Origin: Trichostrongylus colubriformis
Taxonomy: Eukaryota > Nematoda > Chromadorea > Rhabditida > Trichostrongylidae
Assembly: GCA_963978905.1 (NCBI GenBank)
Contig: OZ022261.1
Coordinates: 30,005,686 to 30,069,685 of the forward strand
Reading direction: 5' to 3'
Length of the DNA: 64,000 nt
Position numbers and translations under genes: made by a program. The notes beneath the pieces were generated by a model. That model ran no database searches. It had not been told where the DNA came from and saw only the letters and a program-made list of their open reading frames with translations. Positions 12,462 to 24,174 of this stretch are shown piece after piece (the stretch's first letter is position 1; each line of letters starts with the position of its first letter).

Positions 12462-13455
12462 CAGGGCACACCCAGCTGTCGAGGAACATGGCCGCTTCAA
12501 TACATCCAAACACGACCCCCCCTATAAAACATCTACATAGCCTCTGCAGTATCAGTTACTATTGCCGACTGCATAGTATTACCAAGTATTTTGTTGCTGC
12601 AACTTTTGTATTGATTACTCAAAATTTCGTCATATTTTCTTACATAACCGGGTTAGGTGACTGGCGCGTTCTTTTATTCGTCTAACTTACGTCATTGCTG
12701 GTCTGTACAATTACTACCCCTCATCCGGGTGACGGTTGGGACACACGGTCAGTAGGGCCACTGGGTCACGCGGTGACCATGCACATCCCTTAAAGGAATC
12801 GTCCACGGAAAATGAGTTTTTGTGTTACCCATATGTTTATGTTGTATTTGCCTAATGTTGGCCTCATGCAAACTTTCACGCGAAAAAATGTGAATCTGGC
12901 TGAAATACAGCACCACAAAGTGCGTCCAGCTGGGCGGGGCCTCCGTTTAAAAGCCTCGTCCCGTCGTCCACTGTGGTCGGAGACGCATTGTGGGAACAGA
13001 AGTTTACGTAAACAGTCCCACTCTCCGTTCCCAACGGCGGCGGACGACGGAACGAGGCTTTTTCACGGAGGCCCCGCCCACCTGGACGCACTTTGTGGTG
13101 CTGTATCTCAGCCAGATTCACATTTTTTCGCGTGAAATTTTGCATGAGGCCAACATTAGGCAAATAAAGCATAAACATATGGGTAACACGAAAACTCATT
13201 TTCCGTGGACGATTCCTATAAACTCGTTCTCTATAACTGTTTTCTCTAGAGGCAACAACGGATCAAACTTTTAAGGAAGATAGGATTTACACGAACGAAT
13301 TGTCTGAGTAATCTATGTCACAGGGCAAAGGCCACAGGCTCACACAGGGTCGCGAGCCTAGATCAAACCGTGTATCCCAACCTACACTTTCCTTCATCCT
13401 GATCGTCAAATACGACCCACTCTGCCGATGGATCCTCGACTCATAGCGTACCCTG
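12462..13455. mobile_element. CAGGG-type hAT-like element, copy C
   Basis: Begins CAGGGCACACCCAGC and ends GCGTACCCTG. It is flanked by CTCATAGG (12454-12461) and CTCATAGT (13456-13463), an 8-bp TSD with one mismatch. The left end matches the inverted right end of 20134-20560 (TGTCGAGGAA near the tip), and the right end matches that element's inverted left end (GTCAAATACGACCCACT). It is inserted in the 145-bp satellite and carries the foldback at 12794-13217. No transposase frame was recognised, so it is non-autonomous. Confidence 0.7.
12794..13217. mobile_element. 424-bp foldback MITE, copy 1
   Basis: Nearly perfect inverted repeat across its whole length. Left tip AGGAATCGTCCACGG pairs with right tip CCGTGGACGATTCCT. 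The next 190 bp (GTTACCCATATG, CGCGAAAAAATGTGAATC, GGGCGGGGCCTCCG) reappear inverted, with the axis near 13005. It is homologous to 26493-26906. Mirror-image 107-codon frames on both strands (12812-13135 and 12876-13199) are a trivial consequence of the palindrome. Confidence 0.85.
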
Positions 13456-13463
13456 CTCATAGT

Positions 13464-13870
13464 CTTTTGCGGAGTGGGACGGAGACATTGATGGTGGGTG
13501 ATCCAGCTTGATAAGGACGATGAGATTCGATAAGGAATGTCAAAAGCAAATTTCTCGGAATCCGCTTGACGTTTCCCTCTAATCGCGGAGCGTTGACACT
13601 TATAGATGTTTGGCGGGGTGGGACGGGGACATTGATGACGGTTAACCTGTACTTATAACCGTTGATAAGATTTGATAAGAAGCGTCACGAGGCAAATGTC
13701 ACAAAATCCGCTTCGTGTTCCCGCTAATCCTGGAGCGTAGACACTCATAGATGTTTTGCAGGGTGGACAGGGACATTAATGGCGACTTATCAAAACTGAT
13801 AACGACTGATACGAGCTACTAAGAGCCATTAGCCAGTGGATGGAATGAAATCCCGTACACCATTCACTAC
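13464..13870 (+). repeat. 145-bp satellite array 1, right part
   Basis: Landmarks at 13474, 13619 and 13763 give periods of 145 and 144 bp. Monomers share GGGACATT(A/G)ATGG, GTTGATAAGATTTGATAAG and AATCC(G/T)GGAGCGT(A/T)GACACT. The flank downstream to about 14060 is also related to sequence following the second array (40110-40310), so the array belongs to a larger dispersed unit. Confidence 0.75.
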
Positions 13871-14297
13871 TACGATATGACCACTATAGTTAAATTGTCT
13901 CATGCTCAGTGACGCCAATGTTTGTTCTATGTTCTTTTCTGATCACTTGCAGCGATGTATCGAGTGCTGGGCTGCCTAGCCTTCTAAATGATGGCTTTTG
14001 TCATTTGAAAGTACATTGTATATTGATCATGATGCAATCTAGATTTGCATTGCTACACAACAAATAAATCATTTTGTAATGCGGTATAATTTGCAAGAAA
14101 GCGCATCGACCGTTGGACCATCCGAGATTCCAAATAGTGGTGCACTTTCGGAAAAAATGATAAACATCGGTAGCTGGCGAATGATGTGCCTTCAGCATAT
14201 AACGGAGTGTCTGTGGAGCAGACTTCCCTCCAGTGGTGAGATAAGTGGAGTCGTTATGCGTAGGCTCTGATTTTCTGGAGGGTGGTATAATACTTAC

Positions 14298-14600
14298 TTG
14301 GTGCCGAGAGGCGACGCATTTCGAATAAGAGATAAGCAAGGAATAAATACAGGTATACCACATCGAACATCAAACAATATTCAACGAAGGACCGACGGAC
14401 GATGGACGGGAGCAGTCACCGATTGGAGACCGCGAGATGTCAAGAGGCCGATGGGCAAAACTCCGATACACTGGGCAGATTCTATTCGACAAGCCACAGG
14501 ACTGTTCTACCGTTTCAGACGCGACTCCAATCCGTGGCCAACTGCAGCGAAGGACCGCGATCTGTGGCGAAAGATGGGCTCCGCGTCGACAGGCCGATAG
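14298..14600 (+). pseudogene. RTE-type non-LTR retrotransposon, 3' end of ORF
   Basis: The 100-codon frame contains, from about residue 35, RWTGAVTDWRPRDVKRPMG followed by a tryptophan-bearing segment (HWADSIRQA) and then AAKDRDLWRK. This order matches the extreme C-terminal region of nematode RTE-clade endonuclease/reverse-transcriptase polyproteins as I know them (W-x-PRD-x-KR, then RW-x-D, then DRD-x-W). No reverse-transcriptase or endonuclease domain lies upstream, so this is a 5'-truncated dead copy, as expected from incomplete reverse transcription. The first 34 codons are probably not part of the element. Confidence 0.7.
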
Positions 14601-15104
14601 GAGTATCCAGGTATTCAAGTAAGTAAGTATACTACAATATATAGCTTTTTCCCTACTGCCTCCCTTACTACAGGTCAAGCGCAAAAATCGACACCGGGTG
14701 AGAGCGTGTGGTAGCAAATAGCAATAGGTAAAAAGAAAAACAAAACGATTTGCCGATAGTGTGATCCTCTGTAGCGTAGAAAAAATGATAAAATGTTATA
14801 AAAAGCACCAGTTGGCTGGCGCACATTTCTGCGCGCCATTCATGTCGATGACAAGCAATATGTGTTCGATAAGAAGCGAATCATCTATATTACTACCGGA
14901 ATGCTTTCTAATCACGTCACCTCGCCTGCTTTCCTTCCAATTTCAAAGCTCAGCTGGAAGCAGAGGGAAGAAAATCTTCACTCAATCCCGTATCCAATGG
15001 TGGTCATGTCGATCAATCCCATTTTGCACAACATTGCCATGAATCGCGCACAGTAGTGTGCGCCAGTCAACTGGTGGTAAATATACCATTCAGAAGCTGA
15101 GCTA

Positions 15105-15180
15105 GTGTGAAAAGGGTGGTGTATTGGAATAACACACATGCCCGGAAAGCTAGAGCGTGGGTTCGAGCTCCGTCCGACAT
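15105..15180 (+). mobile_element. tRNA-like SINE head (second type), copy 1
   Basis: Contains GGTGGTGTATTGGAATAACA, then CACATGCCCGGAAAGC and a B-box-like GGGTTCGAGCTCCG. It aligns over about 55 bp with the minus strand of 23391-23460 at roughly three-quarters identity by eye. B-box match and spacing suggest derivation from a tRNA gene. The A-box is imperfect and a complete cloverleaf is not evident. Confidence 0.5.
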
Positions 15181-15184
15181 CTAA

Positions 15185-16110
15185 GCTTCTCCCCCATTAA
15201 GTGAAGATGAACGTGCTCCCACTGACATCGTCAATATATTACAGTTCTTTCAATTGTCTGAATGCAACGAGACAAAAAAAGTTGCGGTTTCTTGATGATG
15301 AAGTCGAAAACCACCAAAGCGGTTCAATATGAGGTTTTTGAAAGGACTCTGCCGCCACGGTTTGCATGATCTCTGCGAGTTTCCAGTTACACTAAGTCTT
15401 TAATGGTTGCTCTTGGAAATGCATGTACGGGCCGGCAGATCTTTGCATGTGCTTTTTTAGTTGTCAACAAGTGGTGTACCCTCACCATAAACAAGCGCAC
15501 AGAAAAATACTGATTTTATTGACTCCATTATTACTTACAAACTGCGCTGACGTACTTCTCAAATAACAGGGGCTACACAAGCGATCAATAATTTTGTTGT
15601 ACCATGTAAAGCTTGCATGAACCAAGCTGGTCAAAAAATGCTTGCCATTCTCGTATCCCAAGTTTGCAGGTTTGATAATATTGCTCAATTACTATTGCTA
15701 GGTATCAGACAAAAATCATTACATTGAGCGCACTGTTGCAAGCAATCATTGCGCTATACTAATCTCTCCATACTAATATTGTTTTCTCAATCTCCAGAAG
15801 GTGTTAACGGCGGTTCTGACATCTTTCCCTTCTTGAATCCGTCTCTCCTCTGACAAGGAAGGTCAGCCAGGTCACGGCGCGCTTTCCGAAAGCGAATTCC
15901 GCATCGTGTGGGGTGCGTGCATGAAACTTATAAGTGATGTCTTTTTTCTTGCCTAGAGGCCCTACGAATGCCAAAAAGGGGTCGATGGTTCGATCTCCAT
16001 TGAGGACAAACTTTTGCAGAAATTGGATTTTTAATTTCTGGGTTAGTAAACATTTTGATATGGAAATTAAGTGCAGTGATCACTTTTAAAGCGCCGCGCT
16101 AAAACTACTG
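15185..16110. other. Gene-free stretch, nothing firm
   Basis: Mixed unique-looking sequence. One more B-box-like text (GGTTCGATCTCC, near 15986) occurs, without a matching A-box at the right distance. No gene was recognised. Confidence 0.4.
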
Positions 16111-16116
16111 CTAGCC

Positions 16117-16576
16117 TTAAAGACACCGGAAGGGGGTAATTTTGGCCTACTGTAGAACAGAAGTAGATCGGACGAGTTCAAGTAGCCGCCATTGCACAAA
16201 CTCGCCAGTTTGACGCCTCGGCATGGTGCCAAGAGGAAATGTTTCTAGTATAGAGTTGTTTCTTACTTTTACTTTTTCCTTTGTTCCTTTTTATATTGTT
16301 TCTAGATGTACTTGCATATATGCTAATGTAGTGGGAATGGCCACTCCACTGCGTTGGGAATCAGGTGCTACAACTAACGTTGGTCCGTGGCCCATCCTAC
16401 AGCGGACAACTCGGAAAGTCCAGTGTGTTGATGCGAATGGGATGCGAATACGCACCGCAGCGTCGCTTGAGTCCGGGTTTTTTCGCCTATTATCGCTTCT
16501 AACCTTGAGTGTTCGTTACAAAATGCTCATTTCCTTGCCTCTTCCTCTTGTTTCGGACCCGTTCCGGTTCCTTTAA
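16117..16576 (+). mobile_element. TTAA-flanked MITE, copy 1
   Basis: Starts TTAAAGACACCGGAAGGGGG and ends GTTCCGGTTCCTTTAA, so the termini are inverted repeats bounded by TTAA. The interior shares with 42254-42713, 49932-50395 and 50392-50855 the blocks GGCATGGTGCCAAGAGG, GTGGGAATGGCCACTCCACT and TCGCTTCTAACCTT. Frames here (117 codons) recur in other copies and are not conserved protein. Confidence 0.75.
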
Positions 16577-16781
16577 GTTTCCGGCCCAATCGAAATTTTG
16601 ACCCGAATCCGAAAATTTGAGCAGGCATTGGTGTACCTGAATGCTGGTTTCACGATAAAAGAATTGGTGCAAAAAAAAGAAGAAATACAATTTCTCAGTA
16701 CGCTAGTCCCCATCCTAGTAGTAGTAAGTTAGACTACCAGCGCGCACATATTGGTTTCTGACACTCTGTTATCCCATTATC

Positions 16782-17287
16782 TACAGTAGCGCTCAAAAGT
16801 CTTCGGCCAAATGGTTGTTCACTTGGGTTTTTCGCTTGTAACTTTTTTGCGACTGAACCGATTTAAGAGAAATTTTAGTATGTCATACTTGGAGACACTG
16901 CACACCAAACATAATATTTTGGCGCCCAACGGTGTAAGTTACGTGGTTAAATGCAATCTTTTGTTTTTGGAGTGCCATCCCTATGCGTCTTGCTGCGCCG
17001 CTGTCATCAAAAGTGGTTTCTCTTCAGAATGTCGATTTTTTCTGAGGCTTGCTAGTTTTATTTTTGGTAAAGAAAGCCGTTTTTCTTGACTGAACCCTTT
17101 CCTTTTCTCTGGTGGTTTTGTAGTAAATTCTTGTAAAGAACCGTGAAAGAGTCAAGCGGCGCTCAAGTAGAAGGAAATGTTGACAATAGGTTTAGACACC
17201 TCATATTGAAATTTTGTCAAGTTTGGTCAGGTAGAAAAAAAGTTATGACAAAAAAGTGTTTGGCCGAAGACTTTCAGCGCTACTGTA
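16782..17287. mobile_element. Tc1-like MITE, 506 bp
   Basis: Left end TACAGTAGCGCTCAAAAGTC followed by TTCGGCCAAA. The inverted right end reads TACAGTAGCGCTGAAAGTCT then TCGGCCAAACA, giving a TIR of at least 28 bp with TA at both tips. Subterminal text on both sides includes GTAACTTTTTT / ATAACTTTTTTT. TA target plus CAGT-type tips fit the Tc1/mariner superfamily. The 92-codon frame inside has no transposase motif, so the element is non-autonomous. Confidence 0.8.
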
Positions 17288-18163
17288 CGTACAGGGAGTG
17301 CCAGAATTGTGGGCGCCAATGTATTGCAATATTTTGTTGGCGTCAATAGAGTAAATTAAAAATCAGCCCATTTATGACATAACTCACATCATGTATAACA
17401 ACGCACAGCCACGACACGCAAGTTTTTCCATACATTCCTTCACAAATATTTCCCAGCGCTGCTTTCTGGAACACCATGCTAGGATGAGTGGCTTGACAGA
17501 CCTTGCTCCTAGTTGGGGACCCCGGCAGGAGATCAATGGAATCAAGTTCTGGGAGGTGTCGCGGACTCCTCGGAAAGTGATGTATTCGGACAGATAGGGT
17601 CGGCAGCACTTTTGTATCAGTTTGATTCTTCAAAATAGGGCCTTATGCCTCTAAACTCACCAAGTGTTGTTACAGGGTAGCGTGAGGCCAATGCTTCATT
17701 ATGTCTATCAGCGTTCTCTTAGTGATATACCATTAAAAAAAGCTTATTCTACTCTTTCAGAATCTGACAACGTTTTTTTTTTCACAACTGAGTTTTTGCT
17801 TCAATACAATCGTCGAAAATGTAGGTTTCTTGCAGCACGAAACAGTGCTAACGACCTTTGGCCTCCCAGAGATGGCAAAAGGCTGCAAAAATACTTGAGA
17901 ACTTACTTGTATCTTGTAGAGAAGGGACGAAACCGATGCTAGGGCAGCTCGAGAACTCATTGCTAGGATAAACTGGTGTGTCCATCCGGAAATTCACGAA
18001 CTCTACTTAATGGGGTGTGGAGGGTCTAGGAAACAAGCAAATGCAGTCGGAACATCATAACTGCCAGAAAAAACCCCATAGCCCAACTCTATCGAGAGAA
18101 GAAGAGCCAGCTGAAGTACCCTTCAGACAATGCTGAGTCATACTCCTGCACGACGACAACATA
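17288..18163. other. Gene-free stretch, nothing recognised
   Basis: Short frames up to 96 codons without motifs. No termini or repeats were identified before the mariner at 18164. Confidence 0.4.
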
Positions 18164-19062
18164 TTAGGTTGATTCATAATAAATCGGACAAATTGACCAA
18201 TTTCAATCATTGTCGTACAACTTTTTTACGACAACAGGGATTCACTTGAAATATACTCCATCTTTATCGATGACCTTCTGCCACGGTATAGGCAGATCAT
18301 GGATGCCCTTGCTCCAGAAGGCCGGAAGCTGGAGCTCGAAGAAGTTGCCGAGTGCGGCCTTGACCTCGTCGCGAGTTTTGAAGTCTTGGCCGTCCAGGTG
18401 GCGTTGGCTGTGGGAGAAAAGGTGGAAATCTGAAGGGGCCAGGTCTGGGGAGTACGGTGGGTATAGAAGTACGGTCCAACTGCACGACAGCAGCTCGGCC
18501 TTGGTCGATCTTGCGAAGTGCGGTCTGTGGAAGTAGACACGTTGTCGTGCTGGAAGTAGACATGTGACCGCCGCCGTAGCGAATTTTGGACATTGGCCTT
18601 CAATTCTCGTAATTGACGAACGTAGACGTCGGCGGATACTGTGGTACCTTCATCGAGCAGCTCCCAGTACTCTACGCCGTGTACGCTCCACCAACCGCGG
18701 TTTTCGTCTTCGATGGAATAGTCGCCTGACGCAAACTTCGAATGCTACAACTACAGTGTACTTCTGCCGGGGGCATGCTCCTTGTGAACTTCTATCAGAC
18801 GTCTGCCGATATCCGCGGGTTCCTGGCCAGATAGCGATATAAATAGTATGACGTTGCGGATGTGGTCTCTGGACCGCTTGAAATCGTGCGGCATTGTGGC
18901 GGAATGAATTTACTTTGGAGTGATTATTTTACGGTACTTTGAAGAGCTTTTCATACTCATTCCAACGGTACCTCGCGCGTCCATTTTCGTTAATTCGTTA
19001 CTGAGTTATGATCTCTAGAAATCATCACTACCATTTGTCCGATTTATTATGAATCAACCTAA
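18164..19062 (-). mobile_element. Internally deleted mariner, copy 1
   Basis: An 899-bp element with termini TTAGGTTGATTCATAATAAA and its inverse, and TA duplicated at 18162-18163 and 19063-19064. On the minus strand it encodes scattered mariner transposase pieces: VEYWELLDEGTTVSADVY, then VYFQHDN (second catalytic Asp), then, in another frame, PPYSPDLAPSDFHLF (third catalytic Asp) and the C-terminal GVYFK stop. The helix-turn-helix half and the first catalytic Asp are missing: a SGDYSIEDE linker remnant runs straight into WWSVHGVEYWE. At least two frameshifts remain. It is nearly identical to 43074-43971, in opposite orientation. Confidence 0.92.
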
Positions 19063-19064
19063 TA

Positions 19065-20130
19065 ATTCATACCGCAAGACTATCAAGGACAGATGCTCTC
19101 CACAAACTCGATTAAAAGGTTCAGCGACGTCCATCGTACTCCTCGAAGCGCTGACAGGTTATCACCTTGTCCGCTCACTGCTTTTCCAAGTAAAGGAGCT
19201 ATCTTTAAAAATAGCGGACACTTCTAAAGATAACCCAAAACGACCTTTAGTCCAGGTTGAGCGAATTTGGCGAAACGGTATCACGTGAAGCCAAAACGGT
19301 ACGAAGAGATCGTAAGTTACTACAGAGGAGCTCAGACCCGACTTAGTGGAAAGCTACTTTCAGAAGTAAACCGATGAAACGTAGAACAACTTTGCTCGAT
19401 TTCAGAATATGTATAATAGAGCATGAAGGAGAGTGCATAGAATCCTCTTGAAAAAAGGAATGTCATCGCTTCATGAGACATCGTAATGAAAGCTATACTG
19501 TTACGCCACAGAGACCTCCACCGGTTGTACAGCAAGGAGAGCACTTCAGAAGTAAAGCGAACTTTGTTACGAGTTCTAGAGGATTTCATAGGGGAGCGCG
19601 ATAAGTGGGTGGACGATAATCGAAGGATGGTCTGAATACCCCGAGGTCTCTCAAGTCATTATTCCTAGCGCAAATCGCATGATACGGGGTGGGGGACCAC
19701 CCAATTTACGTCAATAATGCCGCCAAGAAAAAATTCACAAGGCGTACGTGACGTGGAATCCCGCCATGACAACTGGCTAGAAAAGAAACCGGCAAGATTA
19801 CTTCTTTTTCTCGCGAAACTCTACTTTGCAGCGGTCTTACTCCATTAGATTCGAAAGGTTGCAGTTAAAGCAGTCGAGGCCGATGACGATCTGGTAGGTT
19901 ACTGCGTTAAGTAGCAATTATTGGATAGGTTAATTATGATAAATATACGGTGAGCACAGTGTGGTCATGTCAATTTAGCTGATCAGAAATAACCTTGTGA
20001 GGGTCAACTGATACTCAAGGCAACTACCTCATACCATATAAAGCCTTTTCTCACGTAATGACCCTGGTATACTGTGGGAGGCATGCTTGGCTCAGGCTAT
20101 AGCCGTGTCACTTGAGTGGTCCTCTATTAC
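19065..20130. other. Gene-free stretch, nothing recognised
   Basis: Frames are 85 codons or shorter and show no motifs. No repeat pairing was noticed inside this interval. Confidence 0.4.
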
Positions 20131-20133
20131 CAG

Positions 20134-20560
20134 CAGGGTACATCGGGAGTCAAGGATTCCTCGACAGTGGGGTCGTATTGCCGGCTGGAGGGAGGATCGT
20201 ATTTGACCGGACGTAGAGGGGTCGTATTTGACAGGACGGAAGGGGGTCAAATTTGACCAGACGGGGGGGGGGACATCCGTGCAGAGGTCTGCGATTAGCG
20301 CTAGAATTTGAACTTTCAATAAGCAAATGATAAGGGAAGGGTACGTCGCAGCGAACCCGTTCGAGGGGATGTGAAATAAATATTTTTTTTTGCATTGAGT
20401 AAGAATTCATAGCAATAAAACACATTGCAACTAAATACGGCAACAGTTGCTGGTATTGTAAAGGTCAAAAAAGGGGTGGTCATATTTGGAATCCGTAGAG
20501 GTGGGGAGGGGGAGGGGGGCACTGAAGCGGCTACTTTCCTCGACACCTGGGAGTGCCCTG
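20134..20560. mobile_element. CAGGG-type hAT-like element, short copy
   Basis: Left end CAGGGTACATCGGGAGTC followed by GATTCCTCGACAGTGGGGTC. The right end is TTTCCTCGACACC..GAGTGCCCTG, which pairs with the termini of 12462-13455 and 38149-39833. Just inside the left end are three to four degenerate copies of GGGGTCGTATTTGACAGGAC (20170-20275). I could not find a convincing 8-bp duplication, so the limits are less certain. No coding content. Confidence 0.55.
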
Positions 20561-20577
20561 CCTCCAGTTTCAACAAT

Positions 20578-20995
20578 TTAAGGGCACCCGGAGGGGTAAG
20601 GAGAAAGTGAGGACTGAGAATACGAGTTCTCTGAAAACGAACCTTCCACTTCAAAAGAGGTGATGTGTGGCGAAACTCGCAATAAAAAGGGGCGGCTTGA
20701 GGTCTGATAACGGTCCCGCAGCACGGCGAGTCGTCCTCAGCCCATCAGCCGTAGTAGTTGCGGGCCGGCGAGGGCGGGACAACGATCGCGGCAGGTTGAT
20801 TTGGCCTCTCAGCCCGTCTGCAGTCTACCCTAGGCTAGTAACGCAGAAGGGCGCGAGAAAGCACCGATGTTTCCCAATTCCTACTTCTCGGTTTTTTCTC
20901 CGTTTTATTTCGTTCTTTCTCTGCTTTCACAATGCTAAGCACCCCTACTTTCACATTCCACAATCAGCCGAATTTACCCCTTCCGGTGTCCTTAC
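20578..20995 (-). mobile_element. TTAA-flanked MITE, GC-rich-core variant, inverted
   Basis: Left end TTAAGGGCACCCGGAGGGGT. The right end is ACCCCTTCCGGTGTCCTTAC, a degenerate TTAA. The interior (AAAAGAGGTGATGTGTGGCG, then a GC-rich core) matches the inverted sequence of 11440-11852. It starts 17 bp after the CAGGG element ends. Confidence 0.55.
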
Positions 20996-23390
20996 TGATC
21001 AACACGACTGTCCTACCGGGACTTCATAATACGACGCTTGACTACGAGGAGATAGTTTTGGCTTTCATGCCCATTGTCCCTTTTTTCTCTGGGTCCCATT
21101 CCCATCCATTTGTTTTGATTCATAAAAGTTTTGAGGAGGTTTGAAAAACCGATGCACGGCGTTCATTATTCTTTGTGGCCTGTTCCCCAGCCCCTCGGAC
21201 AGCTTCTAAAAACTCACTCAAATGCTTCTGGAGTCAAATTAAAAATGACAGCATTTTCCTCTATTCAACACTTTGTGAGGTTAATGAAAACATCTACTAC
21301 CTCGCGATTTTTTAATAACTCCACGAAGGAAATAGCATCAACAACATGCGTTGATGATTAGCAATTCAATGAAGACTAAGTTGGTTACGTCCAATAATAC
21401 CACTTCGATAAGGTCACCAGATCGGTTTGGGGCGACTAATGTCGTGGGAAAATATCGAGGAAGGTTGGGTCGTTCAATTTCTCTATGTGGAATCAAAACT
21501 TTGTCTGAACTCGCACACCAGAAAATGGATTCCTTACAATTAGACAAATCAGTCGACTGAAGTCAAATGTGTTCGTTTCGATGCGTGGAAAAATGAACCA
21601 GAGCACAAAATGATCATTGAGGTTGATTAGAATTTCTGTCACGCCATCATCAATTACGAAATATTGCAAACGAGAATATTAATATTGTGAATGAATGAGG
21701 GACACAAAACCAAACAGATGAGGGGAGCATCGATGAATGAAATCAACTGAGCATCCATAGATTAGAAAAGCTTACCTGACTAATTTGCAATATGGTTCCC
21801 AGCTTTGCTATTCAATCCCTGAGTTTTTGCAAATCCGATAGAGAATGTGAAACGAAAAACTGGGAGGAGAGAACTTGGCTCCCTACCGCGCCCATCGCGG
21901 GAACGTCGCAAGGGTGACGTCAATTAAGACTTGCGACGCCGCGCAGGCTCCCTTTGTCCTACAGCATTCTCAGATATTTCTGTGAATAACAATGCAAAGC
22001 ATGAATATGACAACGCAAATTCTGAGTAGGCTCACTATTTTCTGAGCCCCCAGGAGTTCGAATAGAGAACATGAACCATCATTCAGGCATAAATTAGCAA
22101 AATAATACGCATAGTGAGCTAAGCAACAACACCAGCCCCTCAAGCAAACCCAAATACAATCAGAATTTGTTTATTATTCATTTAACGTCAGCATTGGTGC
22201 ACCAATCACAAACCGCGTACGAAACAGCGAGCTTAATGGGTGCACTAACCAAAATAGGCGGACAGGCGTGAGAAAAATTACCAAGAAAACCGGAAGGTAA
22301 TGTAAAATAGATGGCTCGATAGAAATATCCCTCCCTCCCCAAAAACGACAGAGGGGTAAATAAGCCTGAAGCTTGAGACTGAATCGATGAAACTACGAAA
22401 AAAAAAAGAATTTTTTCAGTTGCCTTGGAGAGTGGACTAGTTTTCTACGGATTCCATTGAGAACTCCTATTGATAAATCTAGGCCGATTCTCCGAACGGT
22501 AGTTCATGATGAGTCGTATTGAGGTGCTCATTTTGATGTACATTTGATCATTTTTATTATTGCTAAGTTATATGATGGAAGATTGAGAGGTCTAACAAAG
22601 ATGTTTTGAACAGCTTATATAGGCTTGTTTGCATGGGCAGTTTTGAAATATAACTGCTATGGGAATGGAACAGCCACGGCAGGGATGCGACCACTCCGCA
22701 TCAATTCTCATCAATTTTCAAGGTAATTTTTGTAAGATCTTCTTCTGAGTGTTAGGTTTTTTTGTCGCCTTGTAGAGTGGACTAGTTTTCTTAGTAGAGT
22801 TGCTACTACAGCTCTGTAGTAACAGCTACCGAAGCTGTTACTACAGCGAAAGCTTGCCAATAAAGCTGTGTGAATGAGTCCTCAATTCTAATACTCAGAA
22901 GAAAATTTTCAAGGTGTTTGAAAAATTGCGGAACCAGTTTACAGTCTAGTGATACTGGTGATTTGATTCAATGCTTAGCGGCTTATTTACCATTTACCTA
23001 ACGCATTCATTTCATCTCATCTGATTTCCAGTGACATTGTTTTTAATTAGTTACACAATTGCGGGAGGAGCCATATGTCTTCATCTTCCCTGCACGTGAA
23101 ACGAGCGCTTGTCCGAAGCGTACACCCCCAGTACACGATTCTTATCACTGAACTACACAATAATTTTTACTTTTGCAAGTTGCGAAAGCTTACAATGGGA
23201 ACATGATGAAATGTGATTTAGAAGAATTCACTTTAGTCCGCTTAGGCTGAATCGCTAGGGGACGAGTTCATAATAGACTCGAACCGACCGAATGATTGTT
23301 TCTTATCATTTTTTTGCTGTTCGACAAAACACACACACTACAAAGCGATGTTACTCTTCTTACAAGGATGCTGTGCTATGGACAAAAGCT
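20996..23390. other. Gene-free stretch with minor repeats
   Basis: The text GAGTGGACTAGTTTTCT appears at about 22430 and again at about 22780, each preceded by TTGCCTTGGAG or CGCCTTGTAG, so a local direct duplication is present. A small hairpin, CTGTAGTAACAGCT with its inverse, lies at about 22815-22850. No gene was recognised. Confidence 0.45.
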
Positions 23391-23460
23391 TTGGTCTCGA
23401 ACGGAACTCGAACCCGCACTTCTTACTTTCAGGCATGTGTGCTAGCCCACTACTCGAGGT
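23391..23460 (-). mobile_element. tRNA-like SINE head (second type), copy 2
   Basis: Minus-strand reading gives TAGTGGGCTAGCACACATGCC, then AAGTGCGGGTTCGAGTTCCG. This matches 15105-15180 through CACACATGCC, the spacer and the B-box-like GGGTTCGAGTTCCG. No intact tRNA fold is evident. Confidence 0.5.
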
Positions 23461-23802
23461 ATTTATTTCTGATTCAATCTAATGTCTTCATAATTTTCAA
23501 GGCATAGAAGTGGAAATTCCAGGAGGCAAGAATCTGCAATTTCGACACCTGCTCTTCTTTGCTTATCATCGGTGTAAAAAGTTGCTAAAGCCTCCGTTCG
23601 CGACATCAACAATGTCTGCGGAAAACGGTCCTGAGATTCGATTTCTGACACTTGAAAAGAAGAAAAATTGATTAGACGAATCAAAAAATAAATGACACCG
23701 TTCTGTAGAACACAGGAAGCTGTAACGAAAACATACGTACACTTTGTAGAATGGCGCAAAGAGAATTCTTGGGAATGACGTAAAAAATAAAAAGCCGAAT
23801 TT

Positions 23803-24174
23803 TTAAGACATCCGATGGGTTGTCATTCATGGCAGGCTGTGGAATGCGAAAGAAGAGGTGATCATAGTGTGGCAGTAGAGAAAGAACGGAATAAAATGGT
23901 CATCAATCTGAAAAAAAAGGAACCCGAAAGCCCTCTCTCTCACTCGCTCTCCTTCGCCCCCCACGGGCAAGAGGGGATGCAGACCGGCGAGGGGCGGGAT
24001 CAGTCCAGCATGGCCCGCCCTCGCAGCAACTCGACAAGAGAGTGCTAGTCATCGCGACTGGCAGCGCTGCCTGATCACGATTTGGATCCTAAGAGGCGCT
24101 TTTTCAATGGTAATTTTGGCACAGATGATCTTTTCTGTAATGGAATTTCACCTTACCCCTCTTGGTGCATTCAA
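23803..24174 (+). mobile_element. TTAA-flanked MITE, degenerate
   Basis: Left TTAAGACATCCGATGGG and right ACCCCTCTTGGTGCATTCAA are degenerate versions of the termini at 11440-11852. Both elements share interior landmarks: a 'TGTGGAATGCGAAAG' segment (TATTACGAAAG in the other), 'AGTAGAGAAAGAACG', and the 'GCG(C/T)TTTTTCAATG' right flank. Confidence 0.5.

Noticed and set aside
12198..14060. Helitron, because satellites and minisatellites are common in them
   Set aside because: I could not find a 5' TC plus a 3' hairpin with CTRR; left unclassified.
15955..16010. B-box-like GGTTCGATCTCC suggesting another tRNA
   Set aside because: No A-box or pairing arms at the right distance.
18226..18603. 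Proline/threonine/serine-rich 125- and 98-codon frames, repeated at 43532-43909
   Set aside because: They are shifted frames of the mariner transposase in the two deleted copies; only the short motif VYFQHDN is in the real frame.
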